Below the pieces are notes generated by a model that did no database searches, had not been told where the DNA came from, and was given only the letters and a program-made list of their open reading frames with translations. The translations under genes and the position numbers were made by a program. Positions 1 to 13,200 of a stretch of DNA of 64,000 bases are shown here, one piece after another (positions within the stretch are counted from its first letter, which is position 1; every line of letters begins with the position of its first letter). Source of the stretch: Macquaria australasica (Eukaryota; Chordata; Actinopteri; Centrarchiformes; Percichthyidae). Location of the stretch: positions 124,001-188,000 of the forward strand of contig SEMN01000644.1 of assembly GCA_005408345.1 (NCBI GenBank), given 5' to 3'.

Positions 1-263
1 TCATATGTTTTATTGTAAATTTGTCTATGTTATATTTGTAGTGGTATTAGTCTTACACAGCAGCACCAAATACATGGGCCTTAATACACGTGTACAAATT
101 GAAGTAGAGCTATGACACTCAACTCCAGCTATCAGAAATAATCAATATTAATATTAAATAACAGAATTTAACTAACATAAAATTCACCTCGGGGCACCAC
201 CCTTGAAAAAGGGAAAACGATAGCCAACTAATTCATTCAGTCTCAGTCTAAAGGTTGCTACAG
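1..263. other. AT-rich flank, nothing recognised
   Basis: No exon, repeat family or motif recognised. It lies downstream of cdk18 in the cdk18 direction of transcription. Confidence 0.5.
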
Positions 264-870
264 AGTTCTTCAATTCAATTCAATTCAGTTTTATTTATAT
301 AGCGCCATATCATAACAAAGTTATCTCAGGGCACTTTTTCGAATAGAGCAAGTCTAGACCGACTCTTTATATTTACAGAGACCCAACAGTTTCCACCATG
401 AGCAAGCACTATGCGACAGTGGCAAGGAAAAACTCCCTTTTAACAGGTAGAAACCTTGAGCAGAACCAGGCTCAAGGTGGGCGGTCATCTGCCTCGACCG
501 GCTGGGTTGAAGGGGGAGGGGGGGAGCGGGAGAGAGAGAGCAGGAGGAAAGAGAATTTCTCAACAGTTCATAAAGGGATGTAAAATATCCGATAATAACA
601 TTGAAATATTACCTCAACAAAGCTCTTCAAGAAACAATACAATAACAAAATTGCTCTTTCTTTCTTTCGCCAGATTACAAAACAAGGGGCAGCAGGCAGA
701 CCGTTTCAGCTCGGAGAACAAAATAAACAACAAAGGGAAAGAGGAGAAGGTTAGATGTCAGGATAGATGGAGAGAGGAAGAGGAGGAGAAAGGAAACAGT
801 ACATCATAGGAAGTCCCGACGCGGTCTGGAGCCTATAAGCACTAACTAAGGGCTTGACTCGTGTACAGTG
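264..870 (-). mobile_element. L2-type LINE 3' fragment, copy A (minus orientation)
   Basis: Starts with TTCAATTCAATTCAATTCAG, the reverse of the L2 tail, then TTTATTTATATAGCGCCATA as in the other copies at 9.1, 21.0, 53.9 and 58.2 kb. Homology is close to about position 556, weak in the middle, and visible again at 803-850 (the CATCATAGGAAGTCC segment). This suggests a different subfamily or decay. It holds only the 3' UTR end; no RT coding remains. The far boundary is approximate. Confidence 0.8.
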
Positions 871-1530
871 ACCTTAATACTTAATACACACAAACCACTT
901 AGTAATCAAGTTCTTTATAAATGAAAGTTTATTAAACTACTAACTACACACACAACTATAACTACTACACATACAAATGAATGAATGAATGCAACCACGA
1001 ATAAATCCAATGAATACAGCGAGGGAGACGTTTCTCCTGCGAGCCCGTTCTGGAGCTTTCGGGCCTCCTCGGGTGTGCTCGTACGTCCGGCATTTTCGGG
1101 GCTTGAATCGGAGGTTTCTCTCTCTGTCAGTAGGCAGAGGAATGATAACATCTTCACACACTTCACTTGGCTGGGGTGTGCAGGATTCAGAGTTTCTTCA
1201 GTTCTAACTCTGGTTGTGTTAGAATAGGCTACAGAGGTTGAACAGTCTTCTTTCAGACAGTTCTTACTTTCAAAGTTTGCTGGATGAGGCAGAGGGCCTT
1301 CAGCATGTTCTGTGCGGTTCGGATACAGCTGAAGGGCAGTCTTCTGGGCCTGCTCTGTATAGGCTCTAAAGGTCTCTGGACGAACAGGCCAGCGGCCCGC
1401 TCGCCCAGGACGAAGCAGATCAGTCAATCAGAGAGTTGTAAGGGTCAAGAAAGAGGGCAGAGAGCAAGCATAAGAGAGTGATCTTAGGGTGTCTTCTTGC
1501 TTTGTAGTCTTCTGTAAAGGGGCGGCGATG
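871..1530 (-). other. GC-rich patch with unrecognised 170-codon ORF (minus, 1427-915)
   Basis: A markedly more GC-rich stretch in AT-rich surroundings, holding a minus-strand ATG-to-stop ORF of 170 codons at 1427-915. The predicted product has a polar, Arg/Glu/Thr-rich N-terminal two thirds and a hydrophobic C-terminal tail (FVVAFIHSFVCVVVIVVCVV) that comes partly from a low-complexity GT-rich tract. An AATAAA lies at the ORF end (933-928). It adjoins L2 copy A, so it may be part of an unidentified mobile element. I do not recognise the protein. Confidence 0.3.
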
Positions 1531-1866
1531 TCCGATGTCAACGGCTTGAAACTTTACTCCACCCACCCTAGATCTATTCTATCTTACTAATATCTTTGTT
1601 CCAATTTCTTTCTAAAGAATTAATTTAGGTAATAAAGTTGATTAATAGACAGTGTTAAACCAGGTTTAAATGGCAATTATACACAACATGTTATTATAAC
1701 AACACACAAACATACCATATATGTCTGTAGATGTATGCATATGAGTACCTATATGCACAGTAAATTAATGAGTAAATCACAGTAAACTCAATATATACCA
1801 GAGTTCCTTTGATCACAGAGAGGTCTCTGTCTGTCTCCTAAGAGGAGAAGAACACAAGCACATGTC

Positions 1867-1882
1867 GTGTGTGTGTGTGTGT
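1867..1882. repeat. (GT)8 microsatellite
   Basis: Uninterrupted GT run in intergenic DNA. Confidence 0.9.
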
Positions 1883-2418
1883 CACAATTGGGAAATCTGT
1901 TAACAATTCAGTGACACATAAACTTAACCCATGCACATAGATCTCTATATGTATATCCACATATATGTATCTCCAGAGGTATAGCAAATGAAATAAGTAA
2001 AATAGAATTACTACAGGTCATCCAGCTCTGATCTCTGCTAAAGGAATGTAGAAGAGGAGGGGGAGATGCAGAAGAAGGGATAACCCCCACACAGACACAT
2101 CGGCACTCAGAGATTGTATCAGGCATTTAAGCTTAAATCTTATTTCATTACAAGCTATGATCAATTTACTTGTTATGTAAAGGCATATTCACATTTCCTG
2201 TTTCATTAGCTATTAAACAAAACCAGACATCCCATCTTTATCTTTATCTGGATTAGTGGATAGGTGTAAACCATTCATGTTGGTTCAGTTTGCATTTTAC
2301 CTGCATCAAAATCAGCATGTTAAACTATAGTACCTTTCAGAGGGTTAGTTAAACGTAGCATATTCATTAATATTTAATTCACATTCATTAACATTTAATA
2401 CAGCATGGCAAGGTGAAT

Positions 2419-2474
2419 TCTTTCATTGAGAAAGAACAAGAACAAAGGGAGGTGAATTCTTTCTCAATGAAAGA
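2419..2474. repeat. 18-bp perfect hairpin
   Basis: 2419-2436 is the exact reverse complement of 2457-2474 with a 20-nt loop. The core arm is CTTTCATTGAGAAAG. The flanks also carry a short direct repeat GGTGAATTCTT (2412 and 2451). No similar sequence was noticed elsewhere in the window. Confidence 0.85.
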
Positions 2475-3312
2475 TGTAAAAATTATTCACCATCAGTCTC
2501 CATATCATGCTACATATTTATGATTCCTGAATTTCACATGACTTGCTTTTTATTTTTATTTTCTCTTACTATTTGTATTGTTATGCACCAAATACCATGG
2601 CAAATTTATTGTATGTGAAAGCTACATCATATCATCTCATAATGGTATAATTACCTGTAACTGTGTAGTAGACGGGGAAAAAAGACGTTGAACAAGTGAG
2701 CATGTTCCAGAATTTTAATAGTTGATTTATTCATTAATTAATCAATTATTCAATCAATTGTATTCCTGTTGGCAGTCACAGTACATTCAATTTCTCATTT
2801 TGTAACAGTGTAGACAAATCACACAAAATATCACATCTTATACAAAATCTAAACGTATCTTTTATAAAACATTTAGACATCATCTGCAGGTTTTTTTCTT
2901 TATTTCATTTTAAATACAGTACTCTATTTTTAACGGCATAAAACTCACTGAGAAAGATGAAAACATCTATTAAAATACATATATATTATTTATTTTTTAT
3001 TACAGTATTTAAAATAGCTTCATTTACCACAACTAAACACACAGTAATACTTCTGCCACTGAGGGAAGGAAGGGGGAGGTTGGAAGTGTAACATCCACAG
3101 CTATATGTCCCAGCAGGTTTGCCCTGAATTTCTCTCCTTGTTGCCTTCACCTCTGCTTGCACTCACTAGCAGGTGAACAGAGGGTTGGGTGGTCACAATA
3201 TCATTCTTCCATCAGCTTCATTCACTTTTAGTGGTACAAAAACTTTCAGCAGCCATTTAACTTTCACTGGTATTTGTCTCATCACTCATACACAAACCTC
3301 GCTCTGCAAGAA

Positions 3313-3396
3313 GCTTCAAATCAGTCTGGAGCTGGAGTTCTATAGAGGTCCAGTGCTTCAAATCAGTCTGGAGCTGGAGTTCTATAGAGGTCCAGT
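3313..3396. repeat. 42-bp perfect tandem duplication
   Basis: Two identical 42-bp units (3313-3354 and 3355-3396), beginning GCTTCAAATCAGTCTGGAGC. Identity implies a recent event or strong constraint. Confidence 0.95.
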
Positions 3397-4996
3397 GCTT
3401 GGCTTATGGGCACTTGAACAAACCCTGCTTTTGAGGGTCAAACCAACACCTCTCTGGTTACTGGTTAGCTTCTCTACCTCTGTCTTCCCCTAACGGTCTC
3501 AAGTCATCATTCATTTGCTCTTACTTGATGACCTCTTCAGTTCTCTAGAAGTGCTATATCAAAGGCAAGTGCTGTAGATTGGCAGTAGATTTCTTCAAGA
3601 CATTTCGCCTCTCATCTGAAAGGCATCCTCAGGTCTGACTGACTGGTTGGGAGTGCCAGGCATTTAACTTAAGTAGGGTCGTTCACAACATCGCTGCAAC
3701 ATGGCAATCATGTGAGAGTTGTTAAGCGTTCAGCATGGCTTGTCCGGCAACCTGCGCGTGATCTCCTCTGTGGTTGTATGCGCACTATCTTCAACAATTA
3801 ACGTGTATATACTGAGATACACTGCACTCTCCTCCGTGTGGGAGGAGCAAGGAGCAAGGAACCATGTGCAGTCGGCACAGGTGCAGAACGCAATGTTTCA
3901 TTCATCATTGCGGAGGTTGGCGAGCACGCATGTGTGTTTGCGGAGCCCAGCGTGAGAGGCATGCAGCGGGCCTTAGAGTCACAAGTCAGCGTGTGAATGT
4001 GCCTTCAATTGCCTGTCAGGAGGTATGCTTAAAATTAAGTAGTTTGTAAAAAGTGTTGTCCATCCACATCTTTTTGACTATCCGACAAGCACTTCATCTG
4101 AACTGAATGACCCCTTTAGAGTCGCATGAGTCGAGGTGTGAACGGGTCTTAAACTGCCTGGCAGGGGATGTCAGGACGGGTATGGTAAGCGGCTGATTAG
4201 TGGTGTTCTTGACCCCTCTGTTGAGAGATGATTGCTCCAATCTGACATAGCATCCCTCACTACTCTTTCAAAACAAAACTGTCCCCTCTGTTCATATGAG
4301 CTGAGTCTTGACCTGAGGGAGTTAGCCCTCCACGTGTGACCTTAGCGACATTGAAGGTGTGAATGCCCCTGAAGTCAGTCAGAACTGAGGAGGCCTTTCA
4401 GGTGAAAGGTAAACATGTCTTCAAAAACTACAGCAAGACCAGTTGCACTTCTGGATATCATATGACCTGGATGACTGAGAACATTCACAGACATACTGCA
4501 GATCAAATCCTGGTTATATACAAGGGAATAGTCCATGACCAGTCCACCTTTTATCTTACTAGACCAAATGTTAAAACATATTTGGTCCATGTGTAACTCA
4601 CTTTCAAGAATCAAGTAAATGAATGATGGACACATCTTAACACATGACTCCTTATCTATATGTCTGCTGATCTGAAAGCACAGTACAGTCTTAGTGAATG
4701 GAAGAATGATGGCAGTAGGAAGCCACTATTGTATTCCACACAGACTTTTAGTGTCTTTTTCATATTGCACCGTTGATTTAACAGACAACCCTGATCACAC
4801 CTCACCAGTCATTAATGTGGCCTCAACCCCTTGTCACTGGCTTACATCTTGATGTCAGCAGCACCGGACAAGGAAGGAGAAGATGGAGAGGGAATCAGGG
4901 CAGATTAAGGAGAGAGGACAGTGTAGCTTAGCCACAAGCCCCCATCACATTTGTGTCTGAAGATCATTTCATCTTCTAGGGCATAACCTCTGGGCT

Positions 4997-5046
4997 CAGT
5001 CCCAGCCAAAAGGGACATTACCAGTCCCAGTCAAAAGGGACATTAG
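4997..5046. repeat. 25-bp tandem pair
   Basis: CAGTCCCAGCCAAAAGGGAC-type unit repeated once with period 25 and about two mismatches. Confidence 0.8.
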
Positions 5047-6799
5047 ATAAGGAAGATTTAAAAGTTTCACATCTGCAGATACGTATACTTTCTTAAGTTA
5101 TACTGGATGTACTTTTATACACTGCCTATTGTGGTCCTATAACCAAAAGTGGCTCCATGGCAATAGGTGTAATAGAGCTGTGCAAAATATAAGGGGTAGT
5201 GGTGAGTCCTACTGAGAGGAATTTGCTACTAGAAAGTACTTGCAGGGCATACTTTCCAAGTTTACTGGTCTAGGGTTTAGGGGTTTGGTACGATATGGGG
5301 GGTCATATTTAGGAACCATGTAAGGTAAGACACAAAGGGAAGGGAGCAGGCTTCAGAGGACACTTCTGGTTTGTGCAAATAGGAAACTAAGAAATACACA
5401 CACTCATAGTGGGTTATTTACACACACAAAGCAATGCCTCCTAACACATTGGCTACACTAGATCAAATATAGATTCTTCACAAGCCAAAATATCATGCAC
5501 AGTTTACTAAGGCAACTTCAAAAAAACTGGAGTGAAAGTCAGCTGTTAACACTGTATTGAACAAAACCCCACACTAAGATGAAACACGGGGGTGCTGTGG
5601 CAATGCAAGTCTGTCGACATGAATCCATTTTACAATGGAGTTTTATATTCATGATGGAGTCAGATTTTATGGTAGTGAGTCGAGGTACTGTAAATGAACA
5701 GTGGGTTGCTACTATTTCAATGTACGGACTCCTTGTGTATGTATAACCTCAAGATTGTCAGGTGACAACACACCCATAGCTGCCATACTGGTGACTCTTT
5801 CTAACCATTTCATCACAGATAAATCTGATTTCATTTAAATTATGCTAGTTTATTAGCTAGCTGACATATCCGGGTAGCTAACTGTCATTAGCCCCATACA
5901 TTATGCATTAGCTAACGCACAGCATGAGGTTCAACCTTAATTGTTTGTTTTAGAGGCCAGCAGCCTCATGATAACATTTCTTTTGCTTAATTAGCCTGTT
6001 AGCTCTTTTAGCTAACAAAGACACCAATTGTTTAAATGCTCTATCTCTTTCTAAAGATACATACCCTGAGTTTGTTAGTTAGCAAGCCTTAGCCTCCATT
6101 ACTATTTTCTTTAATGAATTTATGAGTTTTAGTAACATGGGGGGAATTCTATAAGCAGATTCTAGCATGTTTAGATTCAATATGTTTACATATGTATTTG
6201 ACTTGTAGGCCAAAAAAGTAATAAATAAATAAATCTTCAGCATTTCTCCCCCAGAATTTAACTCCTGGCAATACTGAGAAGACTTTGGATCACCATTTAG
6301 ACTTTCATGCTTGAAAATAAAATGTACATAAAGTGCAACTTAACAGTTGACTGAACAAATAAAATAAGAAAAAATAAAGAAATTAGAAACCTGCTCGTCA
6401 TAATTGTTTGAAGGTGGTGAGGGGTGCCAAAATCCTAGCTATGGCCCTGAAAGCGCCACAAATCCTGGAATGCCACTGTTGACCTGGGAGGGAATTTTAC
6501 AATTTGGAGGTGCCACTGGACGCTATAACAAAATCAGAGAGTGTATCTTTAAGCTACATCTTGGTGTAGAGACAAGCGTTTACTTTAGTAAGACAAATAT
6601 TTAGCAAAATCTGGAAACAAATAGATCTCATTAGACTTTACTTAAAACTGAAGTGACCTCCACTCACACCACAACCCTTACTTCTGTACACCTGCCACCA
6701 GTGTATGATGGTTACAGATGTGGTAGCTACTTTAGATGGCCAGAGCCCTGGGTGTGCTCTTAATGGAAATGACACAAGCCTGCCTATATGTGTACACTA

Positions 6800-7211
6800 T
6801 AACAGAGCAGAGCAGTTTTATTTAGGGGCCTATTTTTTCTTGGGTTGAAATGCACGTGTGTGTCAGCAGGGTACTTGGTTGATACAGGACACTACCTGGT
6901 TTGTGCAACTAAGTGATGGCAGCATGTTCAGTATCGGTCGCTGATTATGCGAATGTGTTTAAATGTGTACTGTATGTGTGTGGAGGGAAAGTGTATCTCA
7001 GCTCAGTCATTTCAAGTGCAGTACAAGTTTCCAGAAACCCTGTGTGTCTCCATGGTCAGCTGTCATGGACATGAGTTTCTGTGTACATGCAGGTATGTGC
7101 ACTTCATGTGGGAGCATTCTTGTGAATGTGCTGAGCTGTGTTGGCCTTTGTGCTGTGGTCTGAAAAGGCAGCTCCTCATCTCTGTGTGTCTCTGTTCCTC
7201 CTCTGTGACCT
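6800..7211 (-). other. cdk18: Predicted cdk18 3' UTR
   Basis: Sequence from the stop codon to just past the first AATAAA on the minus strand, giving a 3' UTR of roughly 400 nt. No interspersed repeat is recognisable in it. The end point is inferred from the signal only; a longer UTR is possible. Confidence 0.55.
6817..6822 (-). terminator. Poly(A) signal AATAAA for cdk18
   Basis: First canonical AATAAA on the minus strand after the cdk18 stop, 390 nt downstream. No other AATAAA lies between. Functional use is inferred. Confidence 0.5.
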
Positions 7212-7246
7212 CTAGAAGATGCTTTGTCTTCGGTTCTTTCCTCGAC
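7212..7246 (-). CDS. cdk18: cdk18 coding exon 15 (C-terminus, stop)
   Basis: 35 coding nt, completing Ser460 and encoding RGKNRRQSIF then TAG at 7214-7212. This is the exact CDK18-type C-terminus. Acceptor CTCTCCTCAG. The exon continues into the 3' UTR. Confidence 0.93.
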
Positions 7247-10200
7247 CTGAGGAGAGACACACTGAGGTTGAACACTTTTTTTTTAAAATGATGATTATTC
7301 AGTGTTAACAAGCACCAACTGAAACAGATGATACAGCAGGCCTATTTTTCAGGCCTTCTCTTTTTCAGAGAAGCAATGACTAAAGAGCTTGAAAAGACTT
7401 TTCTCTGTGTAACCTTTATCTGCCACTTGGTAGCATAAGTTAAGTATAATGAAGTTAGGTCTTAAAGCTTTGTATGAGCCTAACCAGGGGGAAATAAAGT
7501 TGTAGTGAGACTTATTAAGTATATGAACAGTTGACTGGAGTATATAAATAGGTGACAGTAATCTATATTGGATTGTTTTTTTCATTTTCTTTTCATTTTC
7601 TCCGAGACTCTTCTCTCTGGTATTATTATTCGTGTCAGAGTAAACACATTCTGGCTTCTTGCAGAGCGTTGCTAATTATCTGCAGACACTTCGGCATTTC
7701 AGATGTTGTGGTCAGGAACAAAAGAGCTGGATTTACTTCCATTTCATTCCAGACAATTCAGCAAACTTAAAGAGTTAGAGCATCTATCCCATAGTTATCA
7801 TTAAAGACTCATATTTTCCACAGCAGCTCACTCAGTCATATTATGCGTAATATAAAACTATAGACTATGAGAATACAAGGAAAAACAAATGCACAGCATA
7901 CACACAGGATGTGCATCCTGTGCACTACATTCTCATTACCAGGTCTAACACTGTACCCACAGTATGTACAGAACATAGCTGCCCACTATGTAAAGAAATG
8001 AGTGGCTTCCAATAACGCTGACTCGACCAAAGCTTGTAGTAAAGTCATACCATGTTGTGAGATTGTGTGGCAGGAACCTTACTTAAAGGTTGAAACACTG
8101 AGCTGCGGTGGCCTGGGTCCTTCTGGAGCTGCACCTCTCTAAGGGAAAACACTGAAGCAGCTAAAACAAAGAGGGGACAGAGAGTGACTTAGCAGCACAG
8201 GGAAAATACACCACTACTTTACTATACTGTATAAAGTTCTTTGTGTGTATAAAGGCTTTGATATAGGAATAAAAAACTGCCACATGTACTGTAGCTGTTC
8301 TCATACAATACACATTATCATATAACCCTGAGGTTCTAGTTTGACATGCAAACTTCTAAGACAAATGCACAAAATGTGATAAACAATTTGTTGGTCAAAA
8401 TGTGCAAATTGACCAAAAAACACATGATTCAACTATGTTTTGTAGAAAGCCCACTACTGAGTCGGCCAAGTAGCACATTTACAGTAGAAGTACAGTGTGC
8501 TGTGGTCCGCAAATACATCCAAGAGGCTTTAAAGGTGTGTTCAAAGTGTACGTGTGTGTGTGTGTATGTCTTACTGTCTGCCAAATTGTGTATGTTATCA
8601 TCTAGACTCCGGAAGTAGGGATGTCGTAGAGCGGCTTCAGAAGAGATTCTGCTCCTGGTGTCGTACTGCAATGAGAATACAAAAGCAGCTGATTAGACGT
8701 CTCTGAAATCACATGTCTCATATCCATGTGAGTGGAGGTTATTGTGCTTTTGTCTCATACCAGCAGTAGAGCAGACAGCAGGTCGATCCCCTCTGTGTCC
8801 AACCTGATGGAGACAAGAAAAAAAGTTCATTTTGTGACTGTTCAGGGAAGAATTAGACACTGATATTGATAATGAAAGCAGTATTCAATTTTATGGTTAA
8901 GCTACATGTAAATGTAACTAACCAAAAGAGCAGAGAATAGAATACAACTTAATTATCCACCAGAGTGGAGATTTGTCTTTAACTCACCAAAACATAAAAT
9001 CAGCATTAGAACATGTAACATATAAAACAAATATGGTAACAAAAATATCTTGTGCTCAGTTAAGTGTAATTATTATGTTAACCATGCCAACTATTCTCGC
9101 CAGCTTCAGGTTACCAAACCAATATGTCAAGTTCAATTCAATTCAGTTTTATTTATATAGCGCCATATCATAACAAAGTTATCTCAGGGCACTTTTTCGA
9201 ACAGAGCAAGTCTAGACCGACTCCCTATATTTACAGAGACCCAACAGTTCCCACCAGGAGCAAGCACTATGCGACAGTGGCAAGGAAAAACTCCCTTTTA
9301 ACAGGTAGAAACCTTGAGCAGAACCAGGCTCAAGGTGGGCGGTCATCTGCCTCGACCGGTTGGGTTGAAGGGGGAGGGGGGAGCGGGAGAGAGAGAGCAG
9401 GAGGAAAGAGAACGTACAGCAGCACAATACAGTTCCACATAGGGATGTAAGGCAATAGATATGGTAATGGCATTGATGTTAACACCAACAAAAACAACAC
9501 TAAGAGCAACACCATATCAGCAATACCAATAACAAGAGCAACAACAGCAATTTTGTAAGTAAGTTTTGTAAGTGTAATGTTAGAACACTCTCAATCTCAG
9601 ATTTGTAAACTATTTCCAAAACTGACCAACTAACTTGAAAGCTGTTGGGTATCCTGAGAAGATAATTTTTGTGCAATTTCAGAGAAGCTGAACTGGCAGC
9701 CCAGAACTGTACCAAGACACAGTTTCAACAAGTTGGCTGTCAAGTACAGCAGGCCCTGTTATGAAATCCTGCTTGGCACAAATAGTCATTTATTTAGTCC
9801 TATTAACATTCATCTCCAAATAGCTACTTTTGCACCAAGCCTGAGCTTGTTTTGTGGCCAAATACTCAAATTCACTTAAAGGGTCTGTTTTCTAAAGAGG
9901 GACAACTAAGGCCATGTCATCAGTATACTTAAACAAAAACCCTGCTCTTTAATCATAAATTCATTTGAGTAGATGGACGATAGTACAGGAATAAGAACAC
10001 ATCCTGGTTTCTCTGAATTATCTGTATATTCACACAGACTAACTGAGGAATGACATGGTCAAAGAAGTTTTAATTTATCCCCTGAACTATCTCAACATCT
10101 ACCAGATGGATTGGCACAACGTTTTGTACAGACATTCATGGTTTCCAGATGATGAATCCTACGGACTTTGGTGATCTCCTGAACTTACCTCTAGCGCCAC

Positions 10201-13200
10201 CATGAGGTTCATATTTGTGGTTTTGAGTGAAATGTCTATCCAACTATTGGATGGACTGCAATGAAATCTAGGTTTTTTGAAATCTGGACATTCATGTCCC
10301 CCTCAGGGTGAACTGTAAGAACGTATACCTTCACCTGGCCCAATGCTTTAGTTAATGACCAAAATTACATTTCCATTAGCCTCAGCTGTACTTTGTATTT
10401 ATTCCTACTTAGCACTTATTAGCATGCTAAGCTAAGCTTAACTAAGATGGTGAACATGGTAAACATCAGTATGTTAGCATTGACATTGGGAGCATGTTAG
10501 CACGGTGATGTTAGCATTTGCTCAAAGCACCACTGTGCCCTGAGAACAGCCTCATTGAGCTGCTAGCATGGCTGTAGACTCTTTGCCTTTAGACACCACT
10601 CAGCTGAACAGACGGTGGAATTTGTAGTTAGTGTTACCTGGGCACATGATTGATGAGAGCTTGAGGTCTGTATTGAGGAAAGAGGTAAGACCGAAACTCC
10701 TCATTACTGCTGATACCAGGCCAAGTCTCTTCTGTTGGAGTGCCTGGAAGACAAAGAACAAAGAAATGTATGTCCGTCTGTTGTCACAGGACACTGTCAC
10801 ACATATGACTTGTTCTTGCTTCATATATTACTTGATCTTAGCCTGGCCTGCAGGATATTATCATAATGTGCTACTATCTTACCCATGAGCCTAAAAACTA
10901 GGTGTAGTTCCTCCTTCACTGTGGCACCAGGAAACATGGGGCGACCTGTTGCCATCTCATACAGAATGCAGCCCACGCCCCTAGAAGAGGAGGGAGGAGA
11001 TAAAGATAAAGAGTCCTCCAACATTATAGAACTCTAGGCGAGGCCGGGTCCAACACAAACACACACACTTCAAAGAGTGCTGATCATAAGTGCAAACACG
11101 TATGGTGTGGGTGGGCACAGTGCATCCTTTTGTTCCATCCAGGATGGTGTGTTGAAGAGGCACCCTGTGGTCTGATGAGAGGATATGTAGCTAGGTGAGC
11201 CTTAGAAAAGGCTGTCATGTTGCTAGAGAGCCACATTCAATCCTCTGTGGTTTACCAGAGCTGTGTGGGTTTTCTTACAATGGAAAACCGCTAATGAGCA
11301 AAAACATATAAGGAAAGTGAATGCAGATGAATTACGCTCCATTGTTTCACTAGTGACTCATCTCTCTGCTAATAACCTGGGAGATTTTAATAGATATGCA
11401 TGATTCATGGAATCCAGGACTATCCTCAAGCTGTTCATCTAATTTACCAAGTAAACAGCAAGGCTCAGTACCAGGGCTGACACTTATGCTTTGGGGTTCC
11501 CTGAAAGAGTTCAGCTTTTCAGCTCTGTTCAGATCCAGATCCAGGATGAGACTACAGTCAGTTTAGAGAAAAATGAGACAATCTCAGTAAAAACTGGTGT
11601 AGTCTCTGTGTTGCTTTTAACCCAGTTGTTCTCAGTTTTCCTGGGTCAGATGAGAGGATTAATACTACCAGCACAGTCCATATGTGTAAGTCAAACATGT
11701 AAAACTTACACATATGGACTTTTAGATCTCAGTTCTCAACTTGCAAACTAATATGCTTGGTCAAAAACATCAGTATGACACAGTATGTCCAACAATACAA
11801 AAGCATACATGTGGCAAAAAATTTGCCCTGACCCAGGGCTGTCATACTATGTCACAGTCCTCAATATCCATCTCTTGTAACTTAGAGATTTCCGTCACTG
11901 AGCGGCTCAAAGTCTGTTACTAGAAGAGTGTTGAAAATGCAAACTCATGGGATGGTAGGCAATCCAAGCAAGTTCTCTTCCATTAAAGTCATTATAAAGC
12001 TTGTACAATCAAAGATGGCAACATTTCTTCCTCACCCCCGACTGGAGAGCTGCCAAAGGTGGCCAGAAGACATATGAAAGAGGCTATTGTTACTGTAATA
12101 TTTATTTTGATATCCATGTTGTACTACTCACCACATGTCGATGGGTGTGGAGTATTCTGTAGAGCCCAGCAGCACGTCAGGAGGCCGGTACCATAGAGTT
12201 ACTACTTCATTGGAGTAGGTCTTAGTGGGGACGGACTTGGCCCTCGCCAGACCTGGACAACGCATCACGGTCAGGGTGTGAGACCATGTGAGACCTCAGT
12301 AACAGCAGAATGGCTTTCGTAAGGCTGTTTTTTGTGCATATATTCAAACTCTTTCACTTTGGTACTACCTTTAAATTCCCTCCAAATGACAAGTCTTTTG
12401 TGTCTCCACAGGTGTAGTGTAAAACAGTATGATGCATTAAGTCTCATATAGTGGGGTAAAACTGTATCAGAGCGTAAGAATCTGGTCAGTAGTGCCTCAA
12501 AGCATCTCAGCCCTAACATGCACATTGTGTTGTCACAAGGTGTCTGACAGATCAAAGTGTCATGCAAGAAAAAGGTTGGAATAGTCAGCTCATATGCTGT
12601 GTTTAGTTGAAACTGTTGAAAAATATTCAGGGAATACTGGTGGGTTTATCTACCCACTTCCAGCACAAAATTGAGAAAACCCAGAGAGAGGGGCACAGTT
12701 GCTAGGATACAGGAAGTAAGGGTGCTAAAGTAATTAGGACAAAAGATCTCCAAGTGGCAGTAAAATATAATTGGAAAGCAATCGTGGCTGGAAACGTCTT
12801 ATTCCCAAGTGTGTGTCTTTATGACCACATCTGCATTTGTTGATGTCTGTATATGCTGTATGTAAGCGTGCTGCTTTTCCTACCAAAGTCGGCCAGTTTG
12901 AGCTCGCCCTTGTCGTTGATGAGCAGGTTCTGAGGCTTCAGGTCTCTGTGGAGGATTTTCCTCTTGTGACAGTAGGACAGACCACGCAGCAGCTGAAACA
13001 TGAAGATCTGTAGGAGAAAATTATTCAAATCAAAAATTGGACATCTATATACAGAATTATAATGGAATATGGATTTTAAAACTGCTGCTGGTACCTTAAT
13101 TGGTAATAAACCTCTAACTTATCACCTTCAACAGAATTTGCCTCCTCCTATTCAAGTCTCCCCTCAGCCCTCTAACTCCTGCTTTCCCCTGAAGCCCTGG

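Larger units (their letters stand above)
1531..6799. other. AT-rich intergenic region downstream of cdk18
   Basis: More than 5 kb without a supported exon. The reading frames are short and none matches a protein I know. It contains a perfect hairpin at 2419-2474, a 42-bp perfect tandem duplication at 3313-3396, a 25-bp imperfect tandem pair at 4997-5046, and GCTAAC-rich stretches around 5860-6100. No further gene is visible. Confidence 0.5.
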
